Under the pieces are notes generated by a model. The model ran no database searches. It saw only the letters and a list, made by a program, of their open reading frames with translations, and had not been told where the DNA came from. The translations under genes were made by a program, and so were the position numbers. A stretch of DNA of 64,000 bases from Marinobacterium sp. LSUCC0821. Its GTDB lineage: Bacteria > Pseudomonadota > Gammaproteobacteria > Pseudomonadales > Balneatricaceae. The stretch lies in the NCBI RefSeq assembly GCF_012848475.1, contig NZ_CP051666.1:1077501-1141500 (forward strand), in the 5' to 3' direction. Each line of letters begins with the position of its first letter. Within the stretch, counting starts at the first letter, position 1. Below, piece after piece: positions 54,201-60,313 of this stretch.

Positions 54201-55245
54201 CATCACCGGCAATCTCAATTGAACCGCCTTGTGCGGCATCCGAACTCACATCCACGATGCCCGATACAGTTACAGCACCTGAACCTGAATCTATTTCTAC
54301 GTTCTTAGCTTTGATACTACCGCTGCTTGAAATTAGCTGAGGGACACCATCAACAAAAACCAGTTCATCAGCACTTTCATCAGGCGTATTAATGAGATCA
54401 CGTAGTAGCTCTTGAGCAACATCCGCTTTAAGAATAACGGTGCCATTTTCAGCAACAATTGAGCCTGAGTTCTTAATAGCAGTTTTAACTTTGGCTGGAT
54501 CAACCTCAATGGCGATAAGTTCAGAACCTGCAAAAGTAAGTCGTGCTGCATCGTCACCTGCAAGGACAACATCATCAAGACGCGCTGCGATATGGCCTTC
54601 GTTGATCACGCTTGGTGATAGCAGTGCAATTAGACCACCAGACAGTTCACCGCGGTTGATTATCTCACCGCTGTTACCTGTAAATTTGTAGTTACCAGAT
54701 AGGTAATCTTCGTTAGCGATATCCAGTGTGGATGCTATCAGCGCGCCAACATCAACACGCGCTGTTTCACTGAATATCACACCGTTCGGGTTGATCAGAA
54801 GTACCTGGCCATTAGAGGTGATCTGACCAAAGATCTTAGATGCGTCGAGTGATTTAACACGGTTAAGAATCGACGATGCACTTGATGGCTGAGAAAAGTT
54901 AACGCTCGCCTGTGAACCGACGTTGAATGAGTTCCAATTAACAATCGCTTTATCGGTACTCTGAAGAACATTCATTGCATTGTCATTGGTGGTAATAGCA
55001 ACTCCACCATGAACAACCTGCGCACCTTGCGGCAAAGTGGATGGATCTATCTCTTCGGCGTAACTAAAACTAGCAAACAGTGATGTACAAGCAGCCAGCA
55101 AACCTGCCAGTGTCATAGCGCCTGATTTTGAGGTGCGACGAACCCCACCGGTTTTCTTCTTGTGTTTGGCGAGTTCGCCACAAACTACAAGTCGACCCAG
55201 TGTTCGGCTCCAAACGATCTGAAATGTTCTGTTCAGACTATTCAA
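39241..55245 (-). CDS. giant TpsA-type filamentous exoprotein
   Basis: A 5334-residue two-partner-secretion exoprotein. The N-terminus is an extended signal peptide region (MN...IVWSRTLGRLVVCGELAKHK, then a hydrophobic core to about residue 62), followed by a TPS domain with QVLLINPNGVIF. The shaft is beta-helical, with FhaB-like repeats, several autotransporter-type TLTLTAANTYSGGT repeats and two glycine-rich domains (about 650-865 and 3515-3772). Near the C-terminus come an MBG-like domain, a polyproline hinge, an acidic Pro/Ala/Glu linker and six helical repeats. The start codon is TTG, supported by the signal-peptide match. TpsB lies 35 bases upstream. Confidence 0.92.
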   Translation of the reverse strand: MNSLNRTFQIVWSRTLGRLVVCGELAKHKKKTGGVRRTSKSGAMTLAGLLAACTSLFASFSYAEEIDPSTLPQGAQVVHGGVAITTNDNAMNVLQSTDKAIVNWNSFNVGSQASVNFSQPSSASSILNRVKSLDASKIFGQITSNGQVLLINPNGVIFSETARVDVGALIASTLDIANEDYLSGNYKFTGNSGEIINRGELSGGLIALLSPSVINEGHIAARLDDVVLAGDDAARLTFAGSELIAIEVDPAKVKTAIKNSGSIVAENGTVILKADVAQELLRDLINTPDESADELVFVDGVPQLISSSGSIKAKNVEIDSGSGAVTVSGIVDVSSDAAQGGSIEIAGDAIKIESTANLDATGATGGGEILVGGDWQGSGELQQASKVTVESGAVLDASATQSGDGGKIVVWSDVTKSDSVTRVYGSLFAKGGPLEGNGGQIETSGHSINLDGIEVSTSSTTGGSGHWLIDPYHVVINASGNDYILDTSSDPDLITSNGSSVNNTSNSYIAHSILESALNSSNVTIQSVSGYDIIIQNDGKITYSGSSDRTLTLDSGRDIILHPESGAYVGGVVDTVGDGKLSLVLNASRSVDLDEDISLEGNLSITSSTGTISLGSDITTAGSQTYNGDVTLVNNINLHSLGLFQSSSTTYTSTALTTLSFDANTEIAISIVGGKGGDGGNGWNRDTSSTTLGGIGSYGQSLDFSFTTNVATDIAFAIGGQGGNGATAVWPGSASGGVGGLSNIDGTSAYDGGAGGRAQTYSSYDSNHSNFGSGGGGGAASVLNISNSSGTVATIIAGGGSGGSGGGRASGVDGNTSFSGAGDTVGDSSNNINGVGVSGGGGGGGGIIGGDDGISGQSLGSNIVPGQGGYLGSSGTSLNTLGLTINDNGLSNTAGQVSITVQTRGAGSIVFNGKVDGDYSLSAISDNGGVVNFNDVVGAVTPLSSLTVGNDSSSGDQVIGSNITTLGNVKVFGDNITLSADLSASTAGAAGDILLKATSDLTIGVDTDLTTDGGNVILWSNSDSSTHTGSIFLYKNSSITTNGGSVWLGGGAATTWTTSAGDTITVGDGFAVAGTDTDPDDRYSLSGVGSFDTGVYLEDTSITTAGGDIAIFGRAGLDGSSAATFGGITTGAAVSLNAGSGKINLVGEAVGGARAGVFGMHGQNSGFESSFTAISTNTSSTAINANFDSTQGTSWGANYMGVVSFVASNGGGITLSNYGAASGDARIGYSSYVGDLRLLSSGGNIAFNNGSLGIIDAGSASNQIVLGSLSGSAVTSATGNLSLVTDVLPSTLTVRYNTSGAASIMPHSSDFALAVSLSSSNFSSTLSGLTVGKAASSADGTTDVDVDIASAITIAGPITIYGSSIDTFADVSITTSSNLSFYASDSIFINAADLTLSGGAVLLNSDHDGNESGAIKVYSSDITTSGGDITLAGGTSGNGYAYGNANSAGFGFYARGVLLDLSTLNAGGTSAGGNIVIKGAGQQTGATHHSLGVELLTGTTITSSHAGTVAITGLGGAYSNSTFSAGINIHRGNSIYTDSGAVNIVGNAYASGSSASDFGINFDTAVDSNKIYSQTGAITITGNRGQAGSKGLGFYTDAQTAYFGWDGSSVTTAGLLTFNGDDLDLKSSANIAAGSVKFNTTGSSTLSGIISSASSVEKLGLGSLLLSGVNTYTGTTTITAGVLGASNSSALGTSAGGVAVGANGRLEISGDITLADAISISGEGGLDGAIRNISGDNTITGAITLLANSQIEATAGTLTLDVASGNAISGAFDLKFDTRGDINVMDPINLGSNDITKFSGGTLLFAADNTYRNTTLSTGGSSGDSILQVGDGGTTGSLGSGSVINNLKLVYNLAKDQEIDYAITGAGSVEIIGTRYLLWGDSTPNPDTSTAGNNTGFLTTDWTTIASNITVKELLDRLAGSRMDGKRIGSVALEAGIYLTEYDDSTNTATFQVQQYDGTHTKGVFVKLKQSGSDVEAAIDISSPHTTGTAYASHTNALGVDLANETPYLGIATDELVGNDGYNIDQLYIASKTQFTGSIDYSGGTTLTSTSIDTTSSASPGQGVFTQTVKAVLEVGDGSSTGALAGNLSNNGLVIFNRSDAYTYTGDISGSGDVVKASGTGDLTLSGDNTHTGTTSILGGTLILQNNTAPTNQTTYVGPGILIVRPEDAAFTSAVDTSNWIFDTTNKLSGLTIGISGNSSELTLGSDIDIAGDLNVYGGIVKVSADITSNNGDILLVGSTSIRTAYSDSIDISNGSGDITFISDELAFDGALTSNRTSAFTTLTTTGHLTFKPFGTDFGNYMIGGANGSSGAVAFDWNGVSDGSDYSFTTSTDDFYHLVIKNHQSLGGLTLGKDGMTRIVHIENGIDISGPLTIYGGDIAIKADLNTSSGGISGNILVKASGDINQYNSPSVGTSITTNGGDVIYWSGSDNNSDGYVRVGHEDNVNTTPSGWDSITTNGGQLVIGGGLDDGANGGVAGDNIPDNYSIHSDRGVELDEFTSVNTGTGDILIRGKSTTTAQGVVLDIADLTGNDISIYGVGGSDSSDYNVGVEIWGWSSRTSSITATGNLSLNGVATGAHSTSNGVLIEENYQISVAGSIDVNGTSSAGWGANLSTIHKIQSTAGNINIVAVGNYGAYVSGSLVAGNDLTDPTAGGSLTVTGGKADASATGIQLTNASLISYGDLTLTGLSSSGHAIYTTGNNIIDSGPGAIDIDATTSATYALYISDNMVIQSDSSAATAIDITGTTDNYYGFINTTSAVNKNLLIQSTSTTANTGDIVITGSTASNHDGIALDFYGTGSKTQILTAAGDISLMATGSTSAAEGLYLSTGLYLGQRYDATAVNGIVPIETKSTGNISLISETTIIAPRAITIATGDATNAGGNVVFAADSDGVNGGQIRLSGGATVNTYGGDITFGGGNTSGTGYAQGFDSTYVEGVRFDYGLSLDTSGNSTDTGGDITLRGKSHTTAGGSATGAWGVGTWNGAGGTSVIEAGSGRILIEGISQSGVGYNGGVFFEDSGGTTTNLYIHSSASDSSVGADDAIKIVGTSSGNEGVRIAFGNQKIYSTGTGGITLQSIEQDSSTYNIRIWEGEILAKSGAINLLTANQSLLEIGGNLNLGSKAGVTDHGVDLSTSTSDITLQGYTFSWHGYEPAIASSGDFTWEPSSGETSFGQGIYTSWIYWNQHNQTIGNVTVGKVGSTSNVVVDTHSVDESGFAVGNTQLGFADSLTVYGGAVELRTPVVGSGSVSINANSIGIKSNIDTSAAGSSGNVTLSATGDIYDVSGTTITSSGTVSYLADSDTSGAGTLTLNTTNLFDAKLVMRGHQLTMSSVATIATNSTATDSLTVDFDAFSFAGSNSISTAGSMIYGATGTLSIGGSADRVVSSALMNVLNVAGNLTFGDSNTTSITVASDVILNTAGVIFNTSSGGGINLAANITTKGSQTYNSDVVITGSNVNLSTLGNSSTGGAITFSGDIDGATANSNNLFIQSGVGAVNVVGSVGSNTVLGLLALGGSGSLVNVNQTYSYTGAVQSFTASVTGSYNFSTWGAQGGASAQANASGGLGGYASGDYTLLAGQTVYVYVGGAGADSAPNGDTTTTASGGWNGGGSAVHSGAGGGGGGGATDIRVGGTTLIDRIIVAGGGGGAGYKYSVIPTGGYGGGVIGGAGNAITDSHGAGAGGTQSAGGAAGTGGGSLYSAGSLGIGANSNGWSWGGAAGGGGYYGGGSGFHGGGGGSSYIGGVTNGTTVAGNASMPDPSGGTMTGNSGNGYATITGSGMSFTAGAQSGSITIGGTVNAAQVKTSSGSFDVNIGSSLTVGSSGSTSDVALSNAGTWTVANAANIYAGNLHLMSAFRTTTSGSGDILFKVATLTGAGSVTIADSDTLTVEQSSDSSFDGAIAGASSLVKSGNGSLTITAANSYSGLTTVSSGTLKVTNDLSLGTAAGGVLISSGAVLDLYGVDVLSEPLTLAGGTVKDLSSSWSGNILLTADSSFDVGSSDTLSISGVISDAGNGYGITKLGTGTLSLAGTNTFSGDVTISAGGLAVSGALADSVDVLNGGTYTVASSDTIQSLSGAGNVVIGSGFTLTTGDAGDDTISGVISGAGALNKQGAGTLTLTAANTYSGGTDITGGTIKLGASSTGSVTNGPLGTDAVTIHFGAALDLAGHTLSNAIALEGTGVSSSGAIYNSSSTAVELSGTMTLAGDATINSINGGALTVSGDVDGAHVLTIDTEGVSSDAAVTLNGVLGGTTALTGLTVSAGTDQLSLNSAATLSGPVALTSGDLALNAALTVSGSSAFVITSSGTVTDGTSGYVSASKLALKGTGSFTLDSTSNAIGTLAAGNDDSTAIGALNFVNSTGFTVGSVNPTGINSSGAVDITAETGDITLTEGITGTSIVAYAKTGNIVVSGSPTINATSANARFYTGTVSGSTGLSTLVGAGHSRYNSTKTTSNFVTALGSTGSYAIYREQPTLTVTTDSPTAITVGTTIPALTYTVRGYVNSDETYDNTVVTVARPTNTVGTHVLTATATSDLGYGFTYVNGSLVIRALPIIIPPPVVPPPPPPPPPPAPAPEPTPAPAPAPAPEPSAPAPTAEPTAAPEATPTSEPTSTAAESTPADNGSTAESTPADSTGGDATDSGDSPATDSTSESADTVDTTESDAPAEESTSDTAEGDSSEGDNTEGDNTEGEGDATEGDATDEAPADDTPPEDTPAEEAPAEEAPADETPSEEAPAEEAPAEDTTASEETASADAEPEADTAADTAAEAEPAAEPEPEPAAETASEPVAEAEPASEPAAAESTEPAAEAAPAEPAAETPSEAPTETPAETAAPEAAAEPVAEEPPATAGVKSDEQIAESMGEATGGIASGGEGAGALDELVSTPENASPAEAAAAEQAFGESMVEALASGASLEDAMSGAAGSSQAMAAKAEALAAPKSAGDSAVSALSGDSAGSALAPPVPKDMPSGDAAAVQSAFDNALAEALASGASPAEALAMANAASTAVSNSLAQSSAPVTAEQAVTNSLSGTAAPTDLGPKIELPENVPAAAAAEVATAFDSALSEALATGLSMEDAMAQANGQAAREAELAAAEAERMSDPAVALNAENVDVDEILTNAMPVDEEKADDSVVSSFEGAMLTALTEGGSMGEALETAKANAEQVQNTFDRLVEVKDAGEEAVSLLAGDSSSSGLLDKPDVQQAILDAIASGESMEDALSRVTSAEYVAPEIAPEIPDTPERFMTSGGDFDSLLRETVDIFELTPEEQKVVQTAFENTMLDHLESGDSVSGALESAQAVALEMRDKVLAVRLSKNSADQLLITAAKGGSIADEQIEQFVSTFASNTNK
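39400..40600. repeat. six helical coding repeats at the TpsA C-terminus
   Basis: A 25-27 residue motif of the form VxxAFxxALxEALASGxSxEDAMxxA occurs at about 40521-40595, 40283-40360, 40039-40121, 39817-39891, 39633-39690 and 39400-39478 (read on minus), spaced 190-240 bases apart. I do not recognise it as a named domain. Confidence 0.75.
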
Positions 55246-55280
55246 AACTCACCCGTCACCTAAACCTAAAGATGCCCCGT

Positions 55281-56942
55281 TTAGAACGGAATCATCACAC
55301 TAATCCAGGCACGCACGTTTCGATGCGTACCGTCACTATCGTTACCGTCGTCCTGTGCAACAGGATTTCGACCAAGACGTGTTGCCACATCAGCATTCAC
55401 CATAAAACCAGGCAGATTCCATGTACCACCGATGCCTACGCCACTTAATTGAACGTAGTTACCTGTAGCGGCCTCATCGTTCCAAGGGTTTTGGTTTTTC
55501 ACTACAAAACCGTGATCGAAAAAAGTTCTACCAAGAAAGACCGGACCAAACTGACGCTGGTACTGAGCCGAGAAGAAATAACCATGATCACCTGTTGCCT
55601 CCCCACCTGGGTATGCGCGAACCGCTGGTAAACCTGCAATACCAAACTTCTCTCCTGAGTCTAGGTTGTTAAATGCAACCTGCCCCATCAAAGTTAGTGA
55701 TAGTTGATCTGTATCATTAAGCGTTAGCGCTTGCTTCAGATTGAAACCAAATTTGTTGTAAAGACCATTTGTACTAGCCTCAGCGTTGGTTTTTGGATAG
55801 AAGAAGCCGGTAGTAGAAGTTAGGTTCACACTATTTACTGAATCGAATCCAAGAAATGTACTAGGCCAAGAGAAGACACCATTCAACGCAAGCACATCTG
55901 CTGTAACCTCGTCAGGCGTATCTTTGCGGGTCAATGAAGCAGTACCGGTAACATTCATATCGGTACTTTGCTTAAATGGCTTAGATAGATTTAGGAGATA
56001 GGTCCCAGAAATTGACTCAGGGCTACCCGAAATAGCAACGTTAACTTTGGTAATGTTAAGCCCAATTCGAGTGCCGTCCGAAAATAGTGGGTAACTTCCG
56101 CCTAGTGATTTAACAGTGAGCGCTTCAGACTTCATTAGCATGGCAGTCACTTGATCACCCACTCCAAATGGGCCGTCGATACTTAGCGAAGTCGTTGCCT
56201 GGTTGTAACCTGTTGCTCTGCCGCCGTTACCATCCAAAGACAAGCTACCACTTACCATTGGCGCATTAGCAGCATTGATTACAACGTCGGTTTCCCCCAG
56301 CTCTTCCCCTGCTCTTAGCACTGCAGATGCAGTAATGCCTGGAACAGCATTTAGGTTTTTAACCGAGTCCTCAAACTCAAGAATGCTGAAGGTGGAGCCA
56401 ACCTTCTGACCATTCAGGATGAAGTCGCGAATACGATCATCTGGGAAACGAAGCTCTTCACCTTCCGCTACGCTCTTTTCAATTTCAACCTTACCCAAAC
56501 GACCTTCAAAAATACGAATGATCAACTGCCCATTTTCAAGAGTCTGTTGCGGCAGAATCGCTTTGGCCCATAGACCTTGCTTCTGATAGAAAAAACCCAC
56601 CTGATCGGCAAGGTTTTTCATTCGAGTAAAATCAAAATTTTGATTTAGCTGATTAGCAAATTCTAAATCCAACGCTAGCGTTGTTAGAGACTCGTTACCC
56701 TCAAAAACTATCTCTTTAATCAATACAGACTTGGATGGATCCAGAGGGGGGAGCTCAACTACCTTTTCAGGCTGCTTCGGAAAAGTTGGTAGCGCTAAGT
56801 CACGCATCTTCTGCTGCTCTAGGTCTCGCATAATGGAGCTAGCATCAGGAATGTTCATTGCAGAGGCTGACAAGGGAATGAGCACGGCAACTGCAGCAGC
56901 AACAAAAAACAGAATAAATCTTAAATTACCCAATAAAATCAT
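55281..56942 (-). CDS. TpsB outer-membrane transporter (FhaC/ShlB type)
   Basis: TpsB proteins are Omp85-superfamily barrels that secrete their TpsA partner. The sequence has a signal peptide ending near LSASA, a proline-containing linker helix, two POTRA-like modules (IKEIVFEGNESLTT... GRLGKVEIEKS), and a 16-strand barrel. Conserved AVRAYPGGEATGDHG corresponds to the VRGY/F lid motif, and the C-terminal residue is Phe (WISVMIPF). ATG 56942 gives a clean signal peptide and a 553-residue protein; a TTG at 57017 would add 25 residues with no ribosome site and would run into the promoter. It is the first gene of the tpsB-tpsA-channel unit. Confidence 0.93.
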   Translation of the reverse strand: MILLGNLRFILFFVAAAVAVLIPLSASAMNIPDASSIMRDLEQQKMRDLALPTFPKQPEKVVELPPLDPSKSVLIKEIVFEGNESLTTLALDLEFANQLNQNFDFTRMKNLADQVGFFYQKQGLWAKAILPQQTLENGQLIIRIFEGRLGKVEIEKSVAEGEELRFPDDRIRDFILNGQKVGSTFSILEFEDSVKNLNAVPGITASAVLRAGEELGETDVVINAANAPMVSGSLSLDGNGGRATGYNQATTSLSIDGPFGVGDQVTAMLMKSEALTVKSLGGSYPLFSDGTRIGLNITKVNVAISGSPESISGTYLLNLSKPFKQSTDMNVTGTASLTRKDTPDEVTADVLALNGVFSWPSTFLGFDSVNSVNLTSTTGFFYPKTNAEASTNGLYNKFGFNLKQALTLNDTDQLSLTLMGQVAFNNLDSGEKFGIAGLPAVRAYPGGEATGDHGYFFSAQYQRQFGPVFLGRTFFDHGFVVKNQNPWNDEAATGNYVQLSGVGIGGTWNLPGFMVNADVATRLGRNPVAQDDGNDSDGTHRNVRAWISVMIPF

Positions 56943-57010
56943 AATCTTAAACGCCAATAAAATTATTCCACACGCTACAATCCATAGCCATGTCAATTTA
57001 CTGGAGAATT

Positions 57011-57056
57011 TTATCAAAATGACATCTCAGGACCTTGCAAATACTTGCAATTAAAC
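57011..57056 (-). promoter_or_regulatory. promoter and response-regulator box of tpsBA, shared gap with the kinase gene
   Basis: Plus-strand CTTGCAA-ATA-CTTGCAA-TTAAAC (57034-57056) is a perfect direct repeat with 10-bp period, typical of OmpR-family binding. On the minus strand it is followed after 16 bp by TGATAA (57011-57016) as a -10. It lies 91-114 bases before the tpsB ATG and 55-78 bases before the kinase ATG, so autoregulation of the kinase operon is possible. Confidence 0.65.
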
Positions 57057-57110
57057 CTCAGGCATCTAACATCTGAACTGTAGACAGTTTTCGAGCAAAC
57101 GCAGAAACCA

Positions 57111-58916
57111 ATGCCCTTAATTTTCAAAGCAATAAATCACTATCTAATGTTCGTCTTTGGAGTAGTTTTATTATTCTCTAAACCGGTGTTAGCAGCAGAA
57201 AATCTAGAATTTGAGTGGCGTACAATTTCAAAAGAGAACGTTATATCTAAGTGGACTAATACTGATCGAGTTAACCTCGGGTTCACAGATTCAACACTAG
57301 AAGTAAAAATTGCGCTGAACCATGAAGACCCTCAAAACGAGGTATTAATACTCAATCCAACCTACCTAGATTTGATCGAAGTTACGGTAAACTTTGGCGA
57401 TGAAAACTGGACTGAAAGCCATAAATTTGGGGATAAAAATACTCTTCCCAATGAGATTGATCAGGTAGCTGGCAGTTACTTCCTAAAGCTCCCACCCAAC
57501 ACAAACCAGATACTGATTAGAGTGTCATCGACAAGCTCAATCAATTTAAAACCCATAATTACAACGAATGCGAGATCAGAGCTTTTCAAACTAAAGAGCA
57601 CAAGTTTACAGACTTTTGTCATTGCAATTATGCTTGGATCCGCATTAATTGGCCTGGTCACATTTTTCGCAACTCAATCAAAAATTTCACTATCGTTCGC
57701 TGCTTATCAATTCGTATGGGCTACGCTTTTAGGCGGAATACAAAGCCCACTTCCATTCATCTTATTTGAAAACATCCTCCCATTTAATGACAAAATAGTT
57801 AGCCTAGGTGCAATTGGTGCCGTCATTACTGGCTCCTTGTGCCATGCAACCATTTTCTGGCAACTTCTTAAAAGCAAAATACTCAGCTACACAATGATGG
57901 CGTCAGCTTCGATTGGGCTAGGTCTTTTAATAACTTATCTTTCCGGTCTAGAGCATTTAGCTCTTAAGCTTAATGTAACGCTGCTCTCAATTATTCCTAT
58001 ATTGATCATAGGATTCATATTGTTCCACAAGAGCGATGGATTAGAGCGAAGAGTCAAACATATATACCTTATTCTGATGATCTCCGTAATCGGCACTGGA
58101 CTTTCGGGGATCGGGTTAGGGTCTATTTTTAATGTGACTTACATTCACGCTTTAATCACAACAGTATTGCTTGGATACATACTGAAAGTTGAACTTCAGC
58201 AAAATTTGGAGCAAGCCTTTGCGTTTGAACGTGACTTACTTATAGCTCAAAACAACGAAATCCAAACGCAAAAAAACCTGTCTGAAAGCAAAGCTTTTAT
58301 CGCCATGCTTGCGCATGAAATCAAAACTCCACTCACAACATTGAGGTTCTTGATCAGTGGAAGTTCCAATGAAACAAGAGCAGAACAGCAGATTAACTCA
58401 ATTGAAAATGTACTAAACCAAACACTCAGGGCATCAGATTTACCCAAATCTGATAATCCAGACGAGAGAATTTTGGTTGAGCCTTTAGCATTTAAATTAT
58501 GGACGAAACTTAACAACGAACAGGCAAACAGAAGTCAAATAAATATTAAATTGAGTGACAATTTCGAAGTTTTCACCTCTCAATTTGTATTGGATATCAT
58601 TCTTACCAACCTACTTTCAAATGCGATCAAATACAGCCACCCCGACAAAACAATTCGTCTTTTCGGTTGGAAAACTAAGGAGCAATCTATTATTTGCATC
58701 AGCAATTTTTCACCTACACTAGACAGTAATGAGCTGGATCAGATATTTGAAAAATATTGGCGATCGCCCGATGCAAAAAGATCACGCGGGACAGGGTTAG
58801 GATTGTGGATTGTCAAAGAGCTATGTGAGCGAAATAACATACAGATCGAACCGAAACTAACAGGAAAAAAATTTCGTATTTCACTCACGTTTTCCAATAA
58901 ATCCAAGGAGTCATAA
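57111..58916 (+). CDS. 7TM sensor histidine kinase
   Basis: A 601-residue inner-membrane kinase: signal peptide (1-29), a periplasmic beta-rich domain (about 30-165) of the 7TMR-DISM type, seven hydrophobic segments (about 170-365), a short coiled coil, HisKA with His402 in AMLAHEIKTPLTTL, and a HATPase domain with the N box NLLSNAIKYSHPD and GTGLGLWIVKEL. The DISM domains usually bind carbohydrates or related ligands. It is divergent from tpsB and co-transcribed with the response regulator, whose ribosome site lies in its last codons. Confidence 0.93.
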   Translation: MPLIFKAINHYLMFVFGVVLLFSKPVLAAENLEFEWRTISKENVISKWTNTDRVNLGFTDSTLEVKIALNHEDPQNEVLILNPTYLDLIEVTVNFGDENWTESHKFGDKNTLPNEIDQVAGSYFLKLPPNTNQILIRVSSTSSINLKPIITTNARSELFKLKSTSLQTFVIAIMLGSALIGLVTFFATQSKISLSFAAYQFVWATLLGGIQSPLPFILFENILPFNDKIVSLGAIGAVITGSLCHATIFWQLLKSKILSYTMMASASIGLGLLITYLSGLEHLALKLNVTLLSIIPILIIGFILFHKSDGLERRVKHIYLILMISVIGTGLSGIGLGSIFNVTYIHALITTVLLGYILKVELQQNLEQAFAFERDLLIAQNNEIQTQKNLSESKAFIAMLAHEIKTPLTTLRFLISGSSNETRAEQQINSIENVLNQTLRASDLPKSDNPDERILVEPLAFKLWTKLNNEQANRSQINIKLSDNFEVFTSQFVLDIILTNLLSNAIKYSHPDKTIRLFGWKTKEQSIICISNFSPTLDSNELDQIFEKYWRSPDAKRSRGTGLGLWIVKELCERNNIQIEPKLTGKKFRISLTFSNKSKES

Positions 58917-58918
58917 TC

Positions 58919-59614
58919 TTGCATAAACGTAATATCGTCATTTGTGAAGATGATGCTTTTTTAGGACCTACGCTAAACAATTTTCTTAGCGATCTTGGAT
59001 ATAACGTAATCCTAACAACCTGTTCCGAAGAGCTTGATCAGGTCTGTAGTGCGATTTCGCCGGATGTTTTGATTTTAGATAGACAGCTTCCGGGAGAGTG
59101 GGGACCTGAAATTGCATTGCGTTACCATGCAAACTCTCCTGAAGTAGCCATCATTATGATGAGTATTGACGATTCTGTTGAGAGCCAAGTGGATGGTTAT
59201 AACAAAGGCGCAATGATCTATCTTCCTAAACCCTTTCAACCTGTGGCTTTGGAAGCTGCTTTACGGGGTATTTTCTCGAATAAAAGCATCACCGAAAATT
59301 TCAAAAATATTCAAATCACAGAAGATAACGAGTTGATTCTTGAGGGCGGTGCACATGTAGCACTCAACAGAAAAGAGAGTGCAATCTTAAGACTAATGAC
59401 TCTTAGGAAACCCAAACTCGTCGAAACTTATGAGCTACTCGAGCTATTAGCTGATTCAGATGGTGAACTACCCCCTAAATCAGCAGTAGAGGTTCTCATA
59501 AGCCGACTGCGTAAGAAACTGAAAGACAACAGCATTGACCGCGATATGTTGCAAATTAAATCCGAGCACGGATTGGGTTACAGCATTCAAGGACGTATCA
59601 CTGTCAAGAAATGA
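58919..59614 (+). CDS. OmpR-type response regulator
   Basis: A 231-residue regulator with a receiver domain (acidic pocket Glu10-Asp11-Asp12, phospho-acceptor Asp54 in LILDRQLPG, Lys in YLPKPF) and a winged-helix Trans_reg_C domain (SAVEVLISRLRKKL, EHGLGYSIQG). The start is TTG, with AAGGAG 8 bases upstream inside the kinase gene. The likely targets are the CTTGCAA boxes before tpsB and the giant Calx-beta gene. This is inferred from position and from the direct-repeat form of the boxes. Confidence 0.93.
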   Translation: MHKRNIVICEDDAFLGPTLNNFLSDLGYNVILTTCSEELDQVCSAISPDVLILDRQLPGEWGPEIALRYHANSPEVAIIMMSIDDSVESQVDGYNKGAMIYLPKPFQPVALEAALRGIFSNKSITENFKNIQITEDNELILEGGAHVALNRKESAILRLMTLRKPKLVETYELLELLADSDGELPPKSAVEVLISRLRKKLKDNSIDRDMLQIKSEHGLGYSIQGRITVKK

Positions 59615-60241
59615 TTAGCCTTTTGCGGCCTCTTCAAACTGAGCAATCGCAGCTTCAGTCATTTGATCACTCATCAGATCATCTAGAAGAGCACCTGGTA
59701 TGGTAAAGCAGCGATGACCAAGACCGACCAAATGTTCAAATTGCTCAATAGAGCGAAGGCTTGCAACAAGTACTTTGGTGTTCTGACAAGCCGTTCTTAA
59801 GCCTGCAAAAATAGCTTCAACATCTCTGTCAGATTCCGCCAACCGAGCATAGTAAGGAGCCGCATACGCAGCACCCAAACGCTCGGCCGCAGCACCTAAG
59901 TGAACTGAGTAGACCCCAGTGATCGTGGTACGTGAAGGGACACTTAATTGGGATGCTAGAGAGAAGCCCTTCTCATTGGCCGGAATCTTAACGATGGTGT
60001 TATCACTAATTGAAAGAATCTGCTCAGCCATACCCTGCCAATCATCGCCAAATACCTGCAGTTGCAGATGATCAAACCCTAAATCCATCGCCTGATCATG
60101 CAAGGATTTGTAGGTATCAATAGAGCATTTAAGACCGGCACGCTGGATCAACAACGGATTTGTTGTCACTGCCGAGAATAGACCTGTGGTCGATACTCTC
60201 TTCCAATCTTTTGTATTTGCACTATCAAGTAACCATTCCAT
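59615..60241 (-). CDS. transaldolase/fructose-6-phosphate-aldolase-like protein
   Basis: A 208-residue class I aldolase of the short transaldolase (TalC/FSA) group: LLDSANTKDWKR at the start, TTNPLLI, the Schiff-base Lys85 in TIVKIPANEKG, TTITGVYSVHLG and VLVASLRS. Short family members act as fructose-6-phosphate aldolases or transaldolases; the exact substrate is not decided by sequence. It converges on the response regulator gene with no gap and is divergent from the PfkB kinase. AAGGAA precedes the ATG. Confidence 0.85.
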   Translation of the reverse strand: MEWLLDSANTKDWKRVSTTGLFSAVTTNPLLIQRAGLKCSIDTYKSLHDQAMDLGFDHLQLQVFGDDWQGMAEQILSISDNTIVKIPANEKGFSLASQLSVPSRTTITGVYSVHLGAAAERLGAAYAAPYYARLAESDRDVEAIFAGLRTACQNTKVLVASLRSIEQFEHLVGLGHRCFTIPGALLDDLMSDQMTEAAIAQFEEAAKG

Positions 60242-60313
60242 CGGGGTAAAATTCCTTCAACTAAAGTCGGGTCTCATTATAGGCCCTAAGCAACGATTTC
60301 TTAAGGAGTTTTC

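Noticed and set aside
57018-57110. A small RNA in the tpsB-kinase gap
   Set aside because: The 93 bases are explained by the divergent promoters and the direct-repeat box; no terminator hairpin is present.
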